In this document: positions 61,338-64,000 of the stretch, piece by piece
Layout of the letters: every line of letters begins with the position of its first letter
Numbering within the stretch: position 1 is the stretch's first letter
From: Streptomyces hygroscopicus subsp. hygroscopicus
Lineage (GTDB): Bacteria; Actinomycetota; Actinomycetes; Streptomycetales; Streptomycetaceae
Assembly: GCF_030269125.1 (NCBI RefSeq)
Contig: NZ_BSSM01000001.1
Span: 310,001 to 374,000 of the forward strand
Direction: 5' to 3'
Length of the DNA stretch: 64,000 nt
Position numbers and translations under genes: made by a program
The notes under the pieces: model-generated
What the model saw: only the letters and a program-made list of their open reading frames with translations
What the model was told of the DNA's origin: nothing
Databases searched by the model: none

Positions 61338-62489
61338 TCAGTCCAGGACTCTCGACGCGCCTACCGGCAGGTCCCACAGGTCTTCCTGGGCGAGTCCCGC
61401 CTTTTCCCAGGCCGTTCGCACCCGGGTCAGCGGTTCGAGGATCGGTTCCGCCGAGAGGACGAAGGTGGCCCAGTGCATGGGGGCCATGCGGCGGGCGCCC
61501 AGGTCGAGGGTGGCCCGGACGGCTTCCTCGGGGTCGCAGTGGACGTCGCTGAGCCACCAGCGGGGGTCGTAGGCGCCGATGGGCATGAGGGCCAGGTCGA
61601 TGCCGGGATAGCGGCGGCCGATGCGGGAGAACCAGTGGCCGTAGCCGGTGTCGCCGGCGAAGTAGAGGCGCGGGCCCGCGGGTGCGGTGACGACCCAGCC
61701 GCCCCACAGGCTGTGGCAGGTGTCGGTCAGGGTGCGCTTGGACCAGTGGTGGGCGGGCACGAAGTCGAACCGGACGCCCGCGAGTTCGGCACCCTCCCAC
61801 CAGTCCAGCTCGGTGACGCAGGTGAACTCGCGGCGCCGGAACCAGCGGCCGAGCCCGGCGGGCGCGAACACCGGGGTGCCGCGCGGGAGTCGGCGCAGGG
61901 TCGGGGCGTCCAGGTGGTCGTAGTGGTTGTGGCTGATGACGACCGCGTCGATGCGGGGCAGCCGGTCCCACGGCACGCCCACGGGGGTGATGCGGGCCGG
62001 GGTGCCGAGGATGCGGCGTGACCATACCGGGTCGGTGAGCACGGTCAGGCCGCCCACCTGGACGATCCAGCTGGCGTGTCCCGCCCAGGTGACGGCGAGG
62101 GTGCGGGGGTCGGCGCGGGGCAGCGGGGCGGGCTCGTACGGCAGCAGGGAGATGTCGGCGAGACCGTCCGGGCCGGGCCGTACGGCGCCCTCGCGGGCGA
62201 AGCGGGCCAGCGCCTTGAGGCCGGGCAGGGGAGCGGTGAGCCGGTCGTGGAAGGTGCGCGGCCACACCCGGCGTTCGCCCAGCGGGCGGGGTTCGGCCAG
62301 TGGCGGGAAGGGGGGTGCGCCGGGGGCCGGCGGGGCGGCGACCACACGGGCGGCGCCCGTCTCCGTCTCCGTCTCCGTCTCCGTCTCCGTCTCCGCGGTC
62401 ACCGTCGCCGTCGCCGTCGATGTCGTCGTAGCGGTGGGTGAGTTGCCGGTCGTCGGGGTCGATCCGGGCTCATGCGTCTGCTGCGTCAT
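61338..62489 (-). CDS. MBL-fold hydrolase, UlaG/NAPE-PLD-like
   Basis: 383 residues. N-terminal ~65 residues low-complexity (Thr/Glu/Ala repeats from a hexamer tract). Catalytic domain: TWAGHASWIVQVGGLTVLTD, SHNHYDHLDAPTLRRL (metal motif, about 185), FVPAHHWSKR, LYFAGDTGYG and MAPMHWATFVLSAEP. Closest in layout to N-acylphosphatidylethanolamine phospholipase D-type MBL proteins. ATG 62489 overlaps the aminotransferase-fold stop (ATGA), so the two are coupled. Confidence 0.9.
   Translation of the reverse strand: MTQQTHEPGSTPTTGNSPTATTTSTATATVTAETETETETETETGAARVVAAPPAPGAPPFPPLAEPRPLGERRVWPRTFHDRLTAPLPGLKALARFAREGAVRPGPDGLADISLLPYEPAPLPRADPRTLAVTWAGHASWIVQVGGLTVLTDPVWSRRILGTPARITPVGVPWDRLPRIDAVVISHNHYDHLDAPTLRRLPRGTPVFAPAGLGRWFRRREFTCVTELDWWEGAELAGVRFDFVPAHHWSKRTLTDTCHSLWGGWVVTAPAGPRLYFAGDTGYGHWFSRIGRRYPGIDLALMPIGAYDPRWWLSDVHCDPEEAVRATLDLGARRMAPMHWATFVLSAEPILEPLTRVRTAWEKAGLAQEDLWDLPVGASRVLD
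62359..62394. repeat. Six tandem GTCTCC hexamers
   Basis: 36 bp of perfect hexamers in the 5' part of the MBL gene, encoding repeating Thr-Glu on the minus strand. In frame, so copy changes alter only linker length. Confidence 0.9.
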
Positions 62490-63742
62490 CGAGGAGGCTC
62501 CCATCGCTGGGCGTCGTCGCGGAGATCGTCGAAGACCGACCTCAAGGAGGCCAACGAGCTGTGCACAAAGGGCTCTTCCCATGGTGTGGGTGAAACGAGG
62601 GACTGTGTCCGCTCCTCGTCCGTGCCGCCCAGCAGGGGCCCGGTGGAGAGGCGTACGCGCAGCGCCGCCAGATCGTCGCCGAAGCGGTGGCCGCCGGGGG
62701 CGGGCATGCCGAGCCGGGTGGCGAGGAAGTCCTCCAACTCCTGTGCGTCACCGACACCCTGGGCGGCGAGTGGCTCGCGCAGCGGGCTCAGGTCGGCGTA
62801 GAGGTGGCGGCCGGCCTGCGGGGGGCGGGCGAGGGCGCCGGCGGAGGTGACGGCGGTGTGCGCGGCGGCGGCCAGGCGGGCGTGCAACCGGGCGGTCGCC
62901 TCGCGGCGTTCGACGACGGGCGAGGGTTCGTCGAGGGCGTAGCAGGCGGCCGCGGCGACGGGGGCGGAGAGGCGGGCGCCGAGCGCGGTCAGGATGTCCA
63001 GGACCCGTGCGTGCAGGCGCTGTCCGGTGCCGGACGCGGGGAAGCGGGCGACGGCGGCCGGCCAGCCGGGCGGCAGCAGGGCGCCGGCCAGGTCGGTGAC
63101 GACGGTGACGCTTTCGGGCTGCATCTCGGCGGGGCTGAGCAGGACGGTGTCGTGCGGGGCGTGCAGGGTGTCGCGCCAGGTCTCGTCGCTGACCAGGTGC
63201 AGGCCCTCCGCGGTGGCGGCCTCGACGGTCTCGTGCAGCAGTTCGGGCGGGGCGACGGTGGCGGTGGGGTCGTCGGCGACGGAGAGCACCAGCAGCTTGG
63301 GGTCGCCGCCCTCGGCGCGCACCCGGCGCACGGTCTCCAGCAGGGCGTAGGGATCGGGGACGCCGCCGCTCTCGGCGGGCGTGGGCACATGGAAGACGGG
63401 CCGGCCGAGGACGCGCGCGTACGGAGCCCACCAGGCGGCGCAGGGCCGGGGGACGAGGACGTCGGCGCCGTCCCCGGCAAGCGCGGCGGTGAGGGCGAGG
63501 AGCAGCGTGGGGGCGCCGGGTCCGGCGGCGACCTGGTCGGGGACGCTGGTCAGGGCGCGGCGGGTCCAGTAACCGCAGGCCGACTCCAGCAGGGCGGGGG
63601 CGCCGCCGACGGGCTGGGCGTCGGCGCGGCCCGCGGCGGCGGCGACCACGGCGGTCAGTTCGGGGAGCACGGGCAGGCCGTCACCGGGCAGCGGGGGGCC
63701 GTAGCGGACGGGGCCGTGGCCCTCGGGGTCCGTCCGCCGCAT
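62486..63742 (-). CDS. Fold-type I aminotransferase-like protein lacking the PLP lysine
   Basis: 418 residues with the class I/II aminotransferase layout: early GAPALLESACGYWTRRAL, GPGAPTLLLALTAALAGDG, VLVPRPCAAWWAPYARVLGR, PKLLVLSVADDPTATVAPPE and HLVSDETWRDTLHAP (the D-x-Y strand equivalent). About 30 residues later, where S-x-x-K-x-x-G-x-x-G-x-R is expected, it reads VVTDLAGALLPPGWPAAVAR: no lysine. The only lysine in the whole protein is in DPKLL, far upstream. It therefore cannot form the usual internal aldimine. GGAGG lies 5 bases before ATG 63742. Function unknown; coupled to the MBL hydrolase. Confidence 0.8.
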   Translation of the reverse strand: MRRTDPEGHGPVRYGPPLPGDGLPVLPELTAVVAAAAGRADAQPVGGAPALLESACGYWTRRALTSVPDQVAAGPGAPTLLLALTAALAGDGADVLVPRPCAAWWAPYARVLGRPVFHVPTPAESGGVPDPYALLETVRRVRAEGGDPKLLVLSVADDPTATVAPPELLHETVEAATAEGLHLVSDETWRDTLHAPHDTVLLSPAEMQPESVTVVTDLAGALLPPGWPAAVARFPASGTGQRLHARVLDILTALGARLSAPVAAAACYALDEPSPVVERREATARLHARLAAAAHTAVTSAGALARPPQAGRHLYADLSPLREPLAAQGVGDAQELEDFLATRLGMPAPGGHRFGDDLAALRVRLSTGPLLGGTDEERTQSLVSPTPWEEPFVHSSLASLRSVFDDLRDDAQRWEPPR

Positions 63743-63934
63743 GTCCGCCTCCGCGCAGTCCGTGGTGCCGCCCGGCACCGGGCCGAGCCGTCCTGGTGCC
63801 GCCCGGGGCTGCCCGCGCCGGACGGTGCCGGAGGTGCGGCGACCGGTGGGTGGGTCTGGTGGGTTGGGTGGTGTCCTCGGGATGCTGTGTACCCGCTGGG
63901 CGTATGTCCATGGGCGCACCGGGAGTTGTGCGGA

Positions 63935-64000
63935 TCACACGTCCGCCGGCCGGCCGCCTCCGCCGCTGCGGAGGCGGCCGTGGAGCCGGTAGCCGGCGCC
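63935..64000 (-). CDS. Possible 3' end of a minus-strand gene running off the window
   Basis: The minus frame from the edge reads GAGYRLHGRLRSGGGGRPAD plus V and a stop at 63935-63937. Too short to identify; composition is coding-like only at the start. Confidence 0.25.
   Translation of the reverse strand, partial: GAGYRLHGRLRSGGGGRPADV
63952..63979 (-). terminator. Perfect 12-bp hairpin
   Basis: GGCCGCCTCCGC pairs with GCGGAGGCGGCC around a 4-base loop. It sits upstream of the aminotransferase-like gene (63,743-64,000 otherwise shows no gene) and may end a gene beyond the window edge. Confidence 0.55.

Noticed and set aside
61090..61572. 160-residue forward ORF
   Set aside because: Arg/Ser-rich, overlaps the antisense MBL gene and lacks domains.

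Overview
The window is very GC-rich with strongly GC-biased third codon positions. It carries many XRE/DUF5753 plus DUF397 regulators, a GH75 chitosanase with a palindromic operator, T-N11-A LysR operators and GTG/TTG starts, all of which fit a Streptomyces or close relative chromosome. It splits cleanly into an accessory half (about 1-34,100) and a more ordinary chromosomal half (about 34,100-64,000), separated by a tRNA-Leu(GAG) gene whose 3' end faces the accessory half.

Accessory half. (1) 15-7709: a tightly coupled three-gene pPIWI-RE cluster (zinc-ribbon/PD-(D/E)XK nuclease, DinG/XPD-like helicase, PIWI-RE protein). (2) 7724-8686: a divergently oriented soluble Ser/Thr kinase. (3) 8888-23,093: a four-gene candidate operon made of a DruE/MrfA-like helicase with DUF1998-type cysteines and a Vsr/DUF559-like C-terminal nuclease, a DrmD-like SNF2 helicase, a DrmMI/type IIG-like N6-adenine methyltransferase, and an unrecognised 550-residue coiled-coil protein behind a perfect hairpin. 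It mixes DISARM and Druantia parts and is the best candidate in the window for an under-described system. (4) 23,118-24,736: an XRE/DUF397/HATPase regulatory trio. (5) 24,840-28,836: a Hachiman-like HamA nuclease and HamB helicase pair, followed by a convergent acidic helical protein. (6) 29,604-33,889: a decaying zone rich in predicted modified-DNA readers. It holds a small RHH-RAMA protein, an EVE/PUA protein switched out of frame by a three-copy heptamer repeat, an unknown protein, a REase-like pseudogene in three frames, an McrB-like pseudogene with a frameshift and a Trp-to-stop change, and a transposase-like remnant. Inverted repeats then lead into the tRNA-Leu gene, the classic arrangement of an island integrated at a tRNA.

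Chromosomal half. Solitary KASIII (FabH-like), FdhD, LysR/SDR divergon, MarR/quinone-oxidoreductase divergon with twin 21-bp operators, a wrecked sialidase gene, BASS transporter/LysR divergon, long-chain acyl-CoA ligase, aldo/keto reductase, an ABM-like protein, chitosanase, SDR, a methyltransferase with a His-rich N-terminus, PhyH dioxygenase, pterin dehydratase plus methyltransferase, two XRE regulators, OsmC, a membrane-anchored phosphodiesterase, a resolvase-like pseudoenzyme, MBL hydrolase plus DedA protein, HxlR/epoxide-hydrolase-like/esterase cluster, and an aminotransferase-fold protein lacking the PLP lysine, coupled to a second MBL hydrolase.

How the parts work together (inference): the left half stacks at least three nuclease/helicase defence modules using different recognition modes (guide- or end-dependent PIWI, methylation-dependent DISARM/Druantia-like, Hachiman damage sensing) plus relics of modification-dependent restriction. 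The kinase and the XRE/DUF397/HATPase trio may provide regulation. The right half is ordinary metabolic and regulatory Streptomyces sequence with several small divergons whose operators are visible.
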